A stretch of 64,000 nt of DNA, from assembly GCA_963691815.1 (NCBI GenBank), contig OY829655.1:10309779-10373778 (forward strand), given 5' to 3'. The notes under the pieces are model-generated. The model saw only the letters and a program-made list of their open reading frames with translations, had not been told where the DNA came from and did no database searches. The stretch comes from Echiichthys vipera. Taxonomy: Eukaryota > Chordata > Actinopteri > Perciformes > Trachinidae. Position 1 is the stretch's first letter, and each line of letters starts with the position of its first letter. Shown here piece by piece: positions 29,018-43,200 of this stretch. Made by a program: the position numbers and the translations under genes.

Positions 29018-31467
29018 GTAACCGCATTATAAAATGCGTAATATCAAATATAACAAAGACAGCTATGAATGAGTCAATCTTTTCAAGGACATAAATACAG
29101 GCAGCTGAATCATAAAGTTCGCTCTGAAATGGAGGTTCAAGGAAGATTATTTAGTTTATTGACCGACAAGGACAAGGACAAGTGACAGTATAAAGAACGT
29201 CTACAAAAGAGAAGTTGCATGAGTCTTCTTCAACTTCACAAAGAGACAGCAACTGTGTGATTGTGACGACTCCTGAGAGGCCACTCCCGTCGTGTCATTT
29301 TACTGCAGTTCTGCTACACATCTGTCGGCTACGCGTCTGTCGCTCTCACACCTGCATCTAGTTAACAGGGAGCCTCCTTGTGAGGCTTTGAAGTGCGCAC
29401 TGACAGTCCAGCTCTGTCTCAATCGACAATCGACAAATACTCTGAGTGACTCTGTTACGCGCCTGAACTTTTACATCCTGGATAATACCAGTACCAGGAA
29501 AAGGACTTTTTAAACGTTTTTAACCCTTTTAATATGTGACAGTTTCTATGTATTTTACCCACTTTTGTGGTACTTCATCATTATGAACTGTATATGATCT
29601 TTGTACGATCCCATCACAGCATTTTAAACATTGCAGATCGTAAACTTACTTAATGTTTTTTTTTGTGCTAATAATGTATAAAGTTACACCTTGTCACAAG
29701 TCTCTTTTATCACACACAGCTTAAACTACCCTCACACAGCATGAAAACAGCCAAGAGAACAAAAAAGTTTTGAATGTAAGAAGAAAATAGAGCAACGCTC
29801 TAACTCCTAAATTACTGTAAACAAAGTGGGTTTAGTTGTCTAAATTGAATAAAGATATTGAAATTGATTTTTTCTGAGATTGCTGGGCAGTCGTTCTATA
29901 CTTACCTAGCAGACATAGAGAGAATCATATTGGACTATTTGATACTGGGAAACAGTAGGTATTACAAATGTCATTTTCTGTTTTAGTGGATTCATTAAAA
30001 ATTAGTCAATGCCGGCACCCCTCAATGATTTTCACTTTCATAATTCCAAAATGATCCTAATGAGTTCAGAAGTCGAACCATCAGGTCTATTAAACCCAGA
30101 GTAATGAGTGATTTGAAAGGTTTAATCACTCCCCACTGAAGCAGTCAGATGTGTTATAATTGCTAATGAGAATATTAAAAATGTATTAAGGAATCATTTT
30201 TTCTGATGCTGTCTCTGTTTCTAGTAAGAGCAGCATCTTAATATTTTTATTTTCAAATGATTTCCATTTGCAAACCCAGACTGATAAACTCAAGTCTCAC
30301 TATGTGAGAAATGTCTTTTTCTCCATGGTGTTTCATGAAAATATTATGAAAAACAACATTTGATTAATCTGCCAATAACCCCCCTTATGTTTCAACCAAA
30401 CATTCATAAATTGCGATCGTTTGAAAGGAGGAAATCATTTAGAGATTAGAAGTGTTTTGTATGCTTGAGAGAGGAAACCATAAGAAATCTTTATGCGTTG
30501 TATTCTGAGGGTATTCAGAACGCAGCCTTCGTGAAACACCACATACTGTAATTTACACAACAATTCACTTGGATGTAATTTGCAAGCTTTATTGGATGCT
30601 ATATGCTTTTACACTACAAACTATGATTACTGTCGTCCCAGAACTTGATTTGCTTAAAAATAGCCCCTGAAAGGTTATATTTTTCTGTGCAACATTCTCA
30701 CAACTGTTGAAATCAATTTAGTCCAATCAATCATATTTTCTCAAACAGTGAAAGGTACTTTAATGTTTCCATGTTATGGTACTTTTTACAACCATTTATT
30801 TAACAATATTAATTTATTTTATATTATTTTTTTTAATTTAAGTGCTGCTCTACTAGCAAATGCAACTTTTTTCTGATAAAACACAGTAACCTTAAATAAC
30901 ACTGCACGACTTTCTTAGCGGTTTAACGTTATACATAGAACCAAGTTTTACGATACTTTAAAGTCTCTACAGACCTGTCTGTTTTCATGTGTTGTGCTGC
31001 TAGCTTGATTTGCCAAACGTAAAACAATGGAAGTTCAAAAACACAAACATTAAAACACTACGGTGTACTATGCTAACTTACATACAGTACATCACTAGGG
31101 TTTTTCAGTAGACAACATGATTAAACATCAACATATTTAGATTGACTCAATTTTGCTTTGGTGTGTGTCCAGGTTTTCTCAACCCTAAACTTAAAAGGAA
31201 CAATAATCAATATTGATGATGATTTGTAACCTGGTCGGACATAACCTCCACTCTTCTTGATGGTATCTTGAGAGAGTGAATGTACTGTAAATGTGCACTG
31301 TTGTTGATCACACACACACACTAACACTAATATTTTAAGAATGTGCTACTAAGCAAGCTGTTGATCTTCAAGTTATTATATAATAGAACATTTTTACTAG
31401 CGCCAACATTGACGCCGGTAATTTGTTCACCTCATGAGTATGTGTGTTAGAGTGTGTGTGTGTGTGC
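29018..31467. other. AT-rich intergenic sequence
   Basis: No gene or clear repeat was identified. 30000-30620 is free of simple repeats and has homeodomain-type cores (gctaatgag, tttgattaatct). See the findings. Confidence 0.5.
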
Positions 31468-32180
31468 CAGTGGCGACTGCTCTAAGACTGCAAGGGAAGC
31501 TCAGCTTCCCCTAAAATGTCACCAGAAAAAAAGTGGTGAAATATGTACTCCTGTGTGTATATTTCATTAACTAAATACGCGCTAGAAAGCCTTCATCTTT
31601 TGTTCAGAATCAGCTACTCATCACAGGTAACCGGAGGAACTTCCTTCTCAGTCATCCACACAGCTCCACAGCACTCTACACAGTCGGACGCTCAGCTTCT
31701 ACTGACTTCAATGGGGAAGTGTAGAGCGGGTTGTTCCACTGCAGCCAAACCAGACGCTCATTGAATAAATGCTGGGCTTTGTCCCGCCCATCGGACGCTC
31801 AGGTCTCTGGGGGTCTATGGGACAGTGGACTGGCCCGGACGCTCAGCTTCTGCATGATGATTAAATGAGCTGCCTGAGGCGGAATCCTTTTTTGATTTAC
31901 AGCTAAATGAGTGAGTCAGCGATCTTGAAAATTAAACATCCAGCAGAGGTTTTTCATTCCGTTGTTCTGAACTAATTCGGAGACTTTACCGATCCCTAGA
32001 CACTTTGTCTTTGTTAAAAATGACTTGTGTTTGGTGATTCTGTTCTGTCACTCTGCGGTTTCTATCCCCAACGAGCAGCAGCAGCTGTGGAGCTTCTCAC
32101 CATCACTCACACTCACAGGCGGTCACACTTCACAGTAGCCTGGCGCAGCAGCTCCAGCTGGGCCAAGGCTGTTTAAGCAG
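31468..32180. repeat. Probable hAT-type non-autonomous element, one end visible
   Basis: Begins cagtggcgactgctctaaga, a terminus form common in fish hAT-like repeats. The interior repeats ggacgctcag three times (about 31685, 31793 and 31839). A matching right terminus was not found, so the right limit is a guess. Confidence 0.4.
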
Positions 32181-33601
32181 CATAGCCCTTTTTTTGTATA
32201 TGTGAGAAGTTTTTTACTTACTATTTATAATATATTATTATTAATATTTTTTATTAAATTAATATAAACAAACACAAAGCAGAACATAGTACACAATAAA
32301 TTCAACCAAAAAAGTGCAAACATAAAGTCTGAGTAAAACTTGTAAAACACACACTACATGACTGTAGCCTACATTTGTAGTCAGTCTGTTTGTTTTTTCC
32401 GTCTGTACTTCTTCTGAGCTCTTGCTGTAGCCACGAGCTGTTTGTCTTTCAGTGCCACAGAGTAAAACTCTGAGCAAGACATTTCATCATTTAGAGTTTG
32501 ATGTATTATTTACTCTTAAATCATTGTTTACATACCATATCTGCCTCTGGCGTTGCCTGGTGGACAATAAATTGGTCTCGGTTCTAATGCTATTGCTGTA
32601 AACGCACTTTCCGATACAGCCAATCATATTGTGTTACGTCATCTGTAAACGCGGGAGTCGGAACCCAAGCTGATCTTGCAGACTGAGTGCATCTCAAGGC
32701 CTTTTCCTTTGGCACTTTTGGCCGGGGCGAGCCAAACCATACCGTACTGATTCACGTTTCCTTACCAGTTTTAGTGCACTGAGCAGCTCCAAGCCACGCC
32801 GGAAATTAACCTGCACTGGATTAGGCCATGGTGACATCTCACCGACTGCAGCTAACCCGTGGATGGATTACAGTGTTAACTCCACTTGAGTCCCTCCAGA
32901 GTCTGATCTCCTGCACTCTATTTTAACATGAAAAACACTCTTTCCGGTGTATTCACCTCTTTTAAGAGCTGAATAGAGTAATTTGCCAACATACTGGCTC
33001 AGCGACCATATAAATAAATACAATGATGCTGGTAAAATTCTGAAAATGAATAGAGGCCATTGCACCTCACTGTTTCCATGACTACAAAAAGCGTCTGGCA
33101 CAATAATATGTCTCCAGATGCCATGTCATTGTGTTAGACAGCTTAGTTCCAGTCTTTATTTTACAATATGGTCAGAAGCCGAAAGTTCCCTTTAATGAAG
33201 ATGCAAAATGCTGTTCATGTCTTATTGCAAGCTGAACCTTTTACTAATGCAATAATCAAGGCTGTGCACTCACCAGAATAACTAGTTAAGTTTTGAGTTG
33301 TGCCTGCACTACACTATTAATTTGCAGCTCTTGTTGCATGCACCTATACATGCATTACTCTGTTGCTGTCTGATGTTATTGTTGGTTCAGTGTGTCATAA
33401 GAGTGGTTTCTCCTGTCTCTATGTAGTGCAGGCTGTTTGTGTCTGCTTATTTTTCACTGCTTTTATCGTTCATTGTATTTTCCATGCTTTTATGCTAGTC
33501 TGTGCTCTAAACTATTGCCCACCCTGGAACTACAGATTAAAATTAGACTTTCTGGTTTACTCTGGCATATTTACCTGCTGCAACAGCAACACTGGTATTG
33601 G

Positions 33602-33605
<4 letters not shown>

Positions 33606-33690
<85 letters not shown>
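33606..33690. repeat. (GT)n microsatellite
   Basis: About 42 uninterrupted GT units, then a mixed gcacgtatgtgtgtgtttgt tail. Confidence 0.98.
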
Positions 33691-33692
<2 letters not shown>

Positions 33693-33769
33693 ACGTATGT
33701 GTGTGTTTGTGTGTATCAGCAGTTAAGTCTCCTAGCTCCCAATCCTCAAACCCTCCCCTGAATTTCAAA

Positions 33770-34560
33770 TCGCTTCCTCTCATCCTTTCTCTGACTTTAC
33801 CCTCTGCTCTGCTGCTGAAATAACCGACCTTGTCCGCAAATCTAAACCATCAGCTTGCCAACTTGATCCTCCCCCTACTATACCGGTTAAAGCTTGCATT
33901 CCCTCCCTGACTCATCTTATCCATTCATCTCTCATCTCTGGTACCTTTTTCATCACCCCTCAGATCAGCTGCAAAAACCCCTATTCTCAAAAAATCTAGT
34001 GCTGACCCCAGCAACTTTAACAATCCCGTTCCTTTCAAAAATTCTTGAAACAGTTGCCTCTCCGACTCATGACCACCTCTCCCACAATTGTTTCTATGAA
34101 CAGTTCCAATCAGGCTTCCAACCCCTTCATAGCGCCAAAACAGCTCTTGTTAAAATAACCAATGACTTCCTAATGGTTGCAGACTCTAGACTAATAACAA
34201 ACTTCATTCTCCTGGACTTGAGTTCGGCTTCTTACACCATTTCCCACATCATCCACATCGACCGACTAGCCTCTTTTGGATAATCTGATACACCCCTGGA
34301 CTGGTTTAAATCATGTCTTTCCGGCCGTACTCAGTTTTTACAACTCAAAACATTCAGATCCCAGTCCTCCACCTCTCCTCTGGTGTGTCCCAAGGTTCCG
34401 TCCTTGGACCCCTATTGTTTATTATCTACCTTCTCCCTCTTGGCTGTATTTCCCGTAAATATAATATTCCGGTTTACTGCTATGCAGATGACACCCAGCT
34501 CTACTTATCTACCTATCCCACCACATCCCTCCCTCCGACCTCCTTCTCCAATTGACTCTC
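33770..34560 (+). mobile_element. L2-like LINE fragment (RT catalytic half)
   Basis: Across two frames it reads FLSKILETVASPTHDHLSHN, FQSGFQPLHSAKTALVKITN, LDLSSASYTISH, SGVSQGSVLGPLLFIIYLLP and CYADDTQLYLS. The order and the intact YADD box identify an L2-type reverse transcriptase. A frame change near 34280 and earlier stops make it dead. It lies in the opposite orientation to the 27.3-kb copy. Confidence 0.88.
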
Positions 34561-36490
34561 CCAAAACTTTCTCATAAATAATCATAATACAAAGCGATAG
34601 TTTCTCGCCGAATCTGGAGACTTTCCAAATCCTCATTCATCCTATAGAGAAATCTGTCCACTGTTTCTGCTGTTAGTGGAGACCTTTGTGGTGATTTGGA
34701 CTCTGATCCACAAATCACTCTGCAGTTAGTGTCCTCAACGAGCAGAGGGTGCTGCTGTGAGCCCCTTCCCCATACCAAAGCACTCCCAGATGGGAACTGT
34801 CTCGCTATTTTTTGCGACATTCTTGGCAACGCTATTTATAAAAAGCTACTAGTGACCAATTTAGCGACTTATTCAGACCATCAGGGAAAATGGAGAAATA
34901 TCTGGTCAGCCTTATTTCACATGCATGTCGCTCAGAGCACAGTTCAATCTATGGGTCCGTCTCTCTCCTGTCACGCAGCAGCACAGTTGTTGTAATGTGA
35001 CTCTGCGGGGGTTAGAGGTCCGAGGTGGGGCAATGACAGCATCGTTAACAAAGTATGCTGTTTCGCCATCCAGACAACAACACCATGGGGGGCTTTGTCA
35101 AATCTTCCCTCTCTGTGACATGATTACAAAAAAGACCGTTTTCTGGCTCCGATAACGCCGGCTGCGTGTGGATGGTCGGCAAAAACGATACTAAAGTTGT
35201 GCATTTACAGGAAAACACGTATGTGTGGACGGGCCCTAAGAGTCAATTTGAATACAGTTTCAGCTTTTGAACTCAGAACTCAAATATGTAAGACAGGAAC
35301 TAAAACGTAATATTATAGTGATAATACAGATAGCATTTACTCTGCTACTAAGATTATGGCTGTGACATTATGAAGGACATGTTATTGTAATCAGGCTGTC
35401 AAAAGACTTGATTTAAATGCAATAAAGGCCCAAATTAATATCCTCGTAATCAGGATTTTTCCCAGATAAAATGACTTTTTCTATGAGAGAAATTCTTTTC
35501 TCGTTCAAGGGAGGGGGTAATTCTCTGGAGACTGTTAAGTTACAGGAAAATAATTTTCAATTGATTTTCGTGTCTTTTCACTTTTTTGTCAAAAACTGTA
35601 GCACCCTGGAATATTTTCAGGAAGAGGATATGTTTTTGAGTTTTCTGTTGTCTATAATAAGCACGCTCTAATATACTGTACATCTAGTTTCCATCAGCAG
35701 AGTTAGATTTTGACTGGGTTGTCTTGGAAACATCTTTAGACAACATCTGGCACTTACACAAGCATCTAACTAGTCTGCAACAGTGTTTAATTTAGGACAT
35801 CCTCAGACCTCGGCATCAGTTCTCAGAAATCCCATGAAAGGCATTCATTATTAGATCACTAATAGACTTCAGGCTACTTGGAAAATATTGTTATGGTCTC
35901 TTTAGTTTCGGCTTTGGGTGTTCGCCAATCTTACAGATGCCATTAGGAACACAAGGAGGAGGCACAGTAGATCCTTTTTTTCACAGATTATCTGTCTGAT
36001 GTACTACTGTCAGGATATAGTATATAAATGTTACTTACTTCAGCTTTAAGACCCAGTATTTTAAAAGATGCAAAATATATCGCTGTGAAAGGCGTTTTTT
36101 TTTAATTTCCTTTGAATTGATCGTTTGTTTGACTTTTAATTTGACAAGTTATAAAATCTAATCAAAATGAATCACCCTCAAAGGCATATAAATCCAATGC
36201 AGGATTTAATTTCAAGTTGTTTTGCCTGGCTGTCTTTGCACCTGATTTTAAGTTCTTGGGTCCTTATGCTCTTCCTACAGGCTATATTTCTCATCACACT
36301 GCCTGTCAGCCTGCAGCTCTGCGCTCTTAAGAGGTGACACAAAGAACATACAGATCCACCAGACACACATTTTATTGCATGGACCTGTCACCTGTCTACA
36401 TATTTCAACAGCGCTAGAGAAAGTCTAGCTATTAATAACATAAGATACACCTTTATTGAAAAATAATTGGAAATTCTGTATCATTCTATA
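34561..36490. other. Intergenic; possible DNA-transposon remnant at its left end
   Basis: 34600-35230 ends in gtatgtgtggacgggcccta, wording that resembles a transposon terminus, but no partner was found. The rest is AT-rich with nothing recognised. Confidence 0.4.
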
Positions 36491-36494
36491 CTCC

Positions 36495-36560
36495 AGAACT
36501 GTAGCTACTACTGCTGGCTGTAAACCAAGTTTCCCTTGGGGGATAATAAAGATACGTACC
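36495..36560 (+). repeat. LINE-type 3' tail
   Basis: The stretch actgctggctgtaaaccaag and then cccttgggggataataaaga has the form of a non-LTR element 3' end. Confidence 0.45.
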
Positions 36561-36714
36561 TTGAGAGAAAGGGGTTGGATCTCATTGGAAATTAACACAT
36601 TTTTTTGGATAGAACATCCAGAAAACCCCTGGTTTGTTTCTGTAAAATCTTTGAGGAGATGGGCTTTCTCTTTCAAGTGTTCAGCGAAAACTTCCAAACA
36701 AGCTTCTTTTGTGT

Positions 36715-37677
36715 CTGTATGTATTTTGCTAAAAGGCCGCCAAATGCTGATCATTTTGGTGTCTTTCGGGGAGGGGAGGAGCTCACTTTGGTGAGCGAGT
36801 TCAGATACTTGGGAGCTATCCTGGACTCGACACTCTCGTTTAGGAAACACATCAAAAAAGTGTCTAACTCTGTCAAATACAACCTGGCAAATTTCAAACA
36901 GATTAGGAATTCATTACCCACCAGTGCAGCTTTGATGTTTTTACACTGTATGATCCTCTCACATATAGACTACTGCTTCACAAGCTGGTCACTGGCATGT
37001 ACGACAGCACTCAAACCAATAGACAGTCTATAGAGTTCTAAAAACTCAGGATAAAAAACCCTTCTCCTACCACATCTGCAAGACTCTTAAAAAACACAAT
37101 TTTTTAAGTTTCCATAATTTCAAAACATTTAGATTTGCGTGTTGTATATATAAAAGTCTCCATGGTCTCGCTCCACCACCACTGACTGATTTCATAAAGA
37201 AAAGGACTCTCGAAGGTACGAGCACCAGGGCATGTGTCAGAGGAGACTGTGAGATCCCCCACAGGCGCACTGCATTTGGGAAGAATGTGTTGTCTGTTGT
37301 AGGGGGGGAATCTGGAATAGTCTTCCCTCCACAATAAGGCAATGCCCCACGTATCCCTCTTTTAAAGGTCAACTCAAAAAGTGGCTTAAATCAAATCAAA
37401 AGTGCGACCACTGACTCGTCTGTATCATATGACGTTTTATTTCATTGTTTTATCCTGTGTGGTCCTGGTGTCCTCCTGAGTATGTAATGTATTGTGCGGT
37501 GTCTCTTGTCTCTTCTATTTGTATTTTATTTATTTAGTAGTATTTGTATTTATTTTTTTAGCAGGGACTATGGATGCAAATTAGCATCATTGCTATAAGA
37601 TATGTTATGATATGTTGTTATCGTTGTTCATTATGTGCACTGTCCCTAACAAATAAAGTATTGATTGATTGATTTTA
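36715..37677 (+). mobile_element. LINE 3' fragment (RT C-terminus and tail)
   Basis: Reads VSEFRYLGAILDSTLSFRKH, ALMFLHCMILSHIDYCFTSW, then, after stops and frame changes, FRFACCIYKSLHGLAPPPL and NLWNSLPSTIRQCPTY. These are C-terminal motifs of a fish LINE RT. The 3' UTR ends in aacaaataaag and attgattgattgatt, a typical tandem tail. The catalytic region is missing (5' truncated). Confidence 0.85.
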
Positions 37678-39949
37678 CTAGCAAGATATGCATTCTATTT
37701 CAATGGATCAAGCCCAGACCATGGAGAAGTCTTTAAAGTTTTGCCAATGGAGCACCTAAGCTCACTTTTTGGCTTTTGACAAAATGTGGGTGCCTTTTCT
37801 TTTTTTTTCTTACCTACTACATTGTACAGTGGACTTGTGGGCCTGTTGGCAGAATATTGAGGCAGCAGGAAGAGGATTTCAGATGTTGTATAATGTCCTC
37901 CAAGGTCTTATGAAAATGTGCCATGGTATTTAAATTGGTTTTAGGTGGACATATGTACAGCACATGTCCTGCATCTGATGTGTGGGCACTGACTGTTTAC
38001 CTATTTTTTTTTTTATTATTTTGTCATTGAAAAAGGAGGCAAATTCATAGCAGGCCCTGGTGGAATGCAGTTCAGGGGCCACTGACGCAGGAGGGTTTGT
38101 TAGCCTGTTGACAGTAGTAAACAATACTAAAGGGCAACGCAAAGGGCATGTCAGGAAGGGCATCTAGCATAAAACCAATGCCAAATCAAATATGCAGATC
38201 ATAAAGTCAGATATTCCAACTAGATGGAAAAAGATGATCTGCTATGCGAGCCCTAACAGGAGCAGCCAAAAGAAGAAGAAGAAGGTAGAGTCAGATTTTA
38301 GAAATCAAGTCTGAGCAGCAGCATGTCAGTACTGGCTCCCTACTGTCATCAAGGATTTTAAAATTACATGAAATGTTTGTTGTGTAGAACATAATGATCT
38401 AGCCAAGCAAGGGAACAAAAAGGAGTCAAAATACTACGCCTTAGGGTTGGGCTTTTTGGATAGACTGCATGTCTCTCTCTGTAGAATTGTATCACAAGCT
38501 CTACAGCATCATTTAATCTTTATCGGATGCATTTGGCTTAAAATAAGAAAAAAATTATCATATTTTAGTGACAATTTTAAAACTCCCATTTCAACAATCA
38601 AACTACAAAAAAGAACAAGGCTCATTCAAGCGATCATTTTCAGTTGTCAGACTTTTACAACTCATGTGAAAAAGGTAGGCCGGCCAGAGCACGACATACA
38701 AAGCACAATTTAAGGCTGTTCCACACTAGAAAATACTTATTTAATTGTAATTCTGACTCAAAATTTTTCGACATCTACTATAACTATATACATTAAATAA
38801 GCCACCAAAACAGTTTTTTTCGTGTACCATCTATTAACGAAGATATCTCGGAGAGTCGCTAACAGCCGGATATGGCTAACACTGATGAGCTCGGCAGTAC
38901 AGTGAAGGCATTTAAGTTACTTTTTTTAACCACTAACACTGCTCAAAATAACACCAAACCTCAGGCGTAGCATGATAAGTATCCCTTCACATAAAACGAA
39001 GCACCAACAACGTAGTTAGTGAACCCGGAGTTTATTAAAAGAGTGTTTTGAAAGACTTACCTACTGGCCCCTGTACCAGCTCCTCCCGCAGCAGAGTCCA
39101 TTCAAGTCGATTACCAAATGCAATCCAGAGGAAGGAGCCCATTGATGATTTATTTAGGAATCGGTCGCCTCTTCCAATTTATTCGAGGGACATGGAAAAA
39201 AGTGTCTAGTACGGTCAGTTGATGAGGGATGGGGAATCCTCCAAAGCAGTCACACAGTGTGTTGCGCTATGATTCCAGGCCACGGCAAAGAAAAGTGTAA
39301 AAACTCTAATGCTAACATGTTCAAAATTGCAATGGCGCTAACATGCTGATAGCAGGTATAATGTTAACCATGATCACCTTATTAACATCATCCTGTCCAG
39401 GGTGTACCCTGCCTCTGGGCCGATGTCGGCTGTTTGTCAGAAAAGAAAATCTATTAGTTTGTGCAGCAACAGAGACTGAGAACAACAGTGAGAACCATGA
39501 CCAATCAGTGTGCACGCGTTTTTTTTATGTACACAAGCTACAAAATAAAACTGTACTTTGCATGGGGTTAGAATTCCCACAATGCAACCGCTGGACGTCT
39601 CAAAATCAACATGGGCATACTGCACAGGTGTAACACTTGGGCTTCAATGAGATTCAACACAATGGTTATTTGAACCCTGCTACAACACAACACTGGTACC
39701 ATCCGTTATTGGGACTGACTTTTTTAACAGAGAAGCTTTAGGGGCAGTTTCTACTGTTGAAAACAGCCAATAAAGGCTTCTAAGCCAAAAACTACACAAT
39801 CAAACATCTGATCTGAAAGTGGGGAGAAATCAACAACAGCAGTACAGACAGAGGAAAGCTATAATCTCAGTTGCTGATGTGAATTTCTCCTCAATTTCAG
39901 ATAGCATTCCTGCTGGAATACGTTAGGTTGTGTCGTTTTGGTTTAGAAG
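37678..39949. other. Intergenic with a LINE-like tail
   Basis: 38120-38285 ends gagccctaacaggagcagcc and aaaagaagaagaagaagg, the form of another LINE 3' end. 38860-39250 (gagagtcgctaacagccgga and following) may be a further dispersed repeat, but I cannot classify it. Confidence 0.4.
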
Positions 39950-40280
39950 CGTATCCATCCATCCGTCTTCAACCGCTTGTCCCTATCGGAGTCGCGGGGG
40001 CTGGAGCCGATCCCAGCTGACATTTGCGTGAGGCGGGGTACACCCTGGACAGGACGCCAGTCTATAGCAAGGCACATAGAGACAAACAGAGACAACCATT
40101 CACACCTACGTCAATTTAGAGTCACCAATGAACCTAACACCTGCATGTCTTTGGACTGTGGGAGGAAGTCGGAGAACCCGGAGAAAACCCACGCAGACAC
40201 GGGGAGAACATGCAAACTCCACACAGAAGGGCCCCAACCGGGATTCGAACCAGGAACCCTCTTACTGAGAGGTGACACTT
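39950..40280 (+). repeat. Interspersed fish repeat, near-full copy
   Basis: Contains, in order, cttcaaccgcttgtcccta, gggggctggagccgatccca, ggggtacaccctggacagga, catgtctttggactgtggga, gagaacatgcaaactccaca and gggattcgaaccaggaac. Two other copies are in the window (12836 and 23215), and a fragment at 52628-52695. Confidence 0.85.
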
Positions 40281-43200
40281 AGAAGCGTATATTGTTGATT
40301 TTTACTGCACACTATATTCTGTTACTGTCTGCCCCTGACTACAATTACGATTGGTTCCAGTGTGGCACTGTACCAGGGTTCAAATTAGGGGTTTGCAATA
40401 TGACAATATTAGATAGTGAATGATTAAAAGGTTTTACGATCTGCCTTCACAGAGAGGTCATTGGAACTGTGTTACAGTGTGTTGAGTTTTGATCTGAATG
40501 TTAATGCTACGCCAGGGTAGTAGGTGGCCACACCATGTCGTTGTGATCACCTGACTGAGGAAATGATGTGCTGTGCATAGCTGCGGGTCGAGGACACGTG
40601 CATGCTCAGTAGAGAAGGTTGAGACTACCTCTCTGTTTATTGTTTTATTCACAAGTGTTTAGTGCAACAACAGGACACAGTGTTCATTCTATCAGACGCA
40701 GTTCCAATCTGTTCTGACAGCGTTATGTTTTCCCCCACCTGTTTTCCTTATTAGTCTGCTGTGAGAAGGGTGGCCGGCTAGTTAGCGTGCTAATTCCCCC
40801 ACATGACTGTGGATATATAAACGTAATAGTCTATGATTCCACCATGCTTTCAAGCTACACTGGTGAGTTTCTGATAAAAAGTGAAGTTTAAAGTCAGAGT
40901 CAGTCAAACTAAGACTCTGCATTGAGCAATGGAGTGTCGCTGTTGGCTACAAGCGTCTGCTGCCCCAGGGGCTGTGGACTCATCAGCGTAGAGTGACACT
41001 TACTGTCACTGGCAGGAGCTATGACTGCTCATCCATAATTCTTTTTCCTATTATGTTTTGTCACGGAAGCCTGTATTTTAATTAAATGGGGAAAATAGTT
41101 CTGTTGTGACGTTCAGTCATTTGCAAAACTGTCCTTTAAAGCCAATAAGGAAAAATAATGTAAGATCATAGACAGTGATACTGTGCTGTGATATCTTTTA
41201 GTTCAAATAACTAAATATCTGTTAACTCGTGTTAAAGCCAAAGTGATGATGCCTGCGCAGTATGCCCGTGTTGAAGTCGACACATTTAGCAAGTGTGATC
41301 GAGAATCCACCCCCTCCCTGACTGGTGAAAACTTGACAGTGAACTGACTTTGATGTGTAAATCTGTGCATGGAGAGCCTGCATAAAGTTTACCTTCTTAT
41401 TTTCCCCAAAGTATTGGTTCTTTTCTTGCTGTTCTCTTTTTCTCTCAGTACATTTTTATTTCACTCTGCTGTCGGTGTTCCTTTGACAAAGGATCAATTC
41501 TACATGGACTAATAATTGGTCTTAAATGCCACCTCTCTCTGCCCCACTCCTTTTTAACATTTATGCATTATCACTGATGCCTTGTAATATCAAGAGAAAC
41601 CGAGATACCCCGTTTCTCTCTCAAGGATTTTTAAACAGGTTTACCTTAACACCTCCATCTTGCCCGTTATGTCTCTTTCCTGATTACTTTGATCATATGT
41701 CTATCTCCCCTTCTGACATTATATCCGTCTCTTCTTTTGTCCATCCGCCTACATCACCACCAACACAGCTGCCTCTCCCCTTTTTATTGCTCTCACTCTT
41801 ACTCCCTTTCATCCCTCCTCCCTACCACTTTAGAAAATCTCTGCAATTTGGCAATCATTTAAATGCCACACACATTTTACATATGCAATTACCATGTCTT
41901 TTTTTGTAATGATGCTAATAAAGCTAGTATTAAATGTGACAGTGTGATATTTAAAAACAATGGATGACAGGTTGGTGGGAAGGATTCCACATCTTTGAGC
42001 AGTGAAATCTCAAAAGATTCATATTTTGCAGATTCAAATAGCTGTTGAATTTGACTTACATTTTTTTATGGCATGCAGTTTCAATCCGCCATCATTATCT
42101 GCACGGTCTGCCCAAGACCCTTTGTACTTGCCTTTCTGTTTTTTTACTACAAATGTGAGGTCATTTTTCAAACAACTCAACACGTTCAAACTAACCATTC
42201 ATCGCTTACTTCATTTATCCCTTCTGCAGCACGGCTTTTAAATGCACAGTAGGTTTTCTTCTTTGACCATTGTCATTGGGAAAATTATATCTGACCTGTT
42301 CCTATGTTTAAATTATTTAGTAACATTATTTATTTATTTATAGATTCCACTTTTAGGCTCCTTGGTAACTAATTGTGGGATAATTAAAATCGTTTCGCTT
42401 TAATTTAATTGATGTCTGTCTACTATTCAGCTGCATGAACTGTATGACACTACATTTATACAAAACTAAGAAGGCTTCCTTGAAAAGCTATTGAAAAGAA
42501 AAAAGGCCAGAGCAATTAATTAGCATACAGCTGTACTAGTGGTGAGGTTCTGCTCTTGAAAATGCTGTTCAGATGATGCCACTTGTGAGAGGTCGTGCAA
42601 GAGTGCAATAAGCCCAGCTGAATAGTATGCTGACCAGACCCCCGCACCTAGTATCAGATGGATTTCGATGGCATTTGCAGCACAAGGTATGAAGTAAGTA
42701 TGGTTAGTAAAAAAACTCATCTGGGTGGCTTTAAACAATAAAATAACAAGAGGATTGTGGAGTGATGTGATGTGTAGTGGCAGCAAAGCGGCTATGTATG
42801 GTCAGTGAATGACAGCTGCTACATACGTAAACAGCCATGTGGCATAGAGCATGTCAGTCCCTCTATTACTTTTTCTCCTTCAACACCAGCTGTCCTGTCA
42901 GAATAGATTTAGTATGCTTATTTCTATGCAGGTCTTTTTCCCTACTGCCTGTTTCCATTTAAATGTGCTCTTTGTATTAAAAACAAACTATTGCAGACAA
43001 ACTACTGAACATTTTGCAATTTTTGTTTTGCTTAGCATCAAAAAAGAATGTCATCATTGAAATTGCTTCTCAGAAAATTGATTATGTTAGGCAGGCAGGC
43101 AGGCAGGCAGGCAATCTCTTATGGTTGGAAACTTTTGTGTTTATGAGAGAAAACAAGTTACCAGCAAAGTGCTGCCCCCATGTGGAAAGACCCACAAAGT

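Noticed and set aside
41526..41909. 127-codon plus-strand frame
   Set aside because: C-rich, low-complexity composition (runs of Pro, Leu and Ser) with no domain, no splice context and no match.
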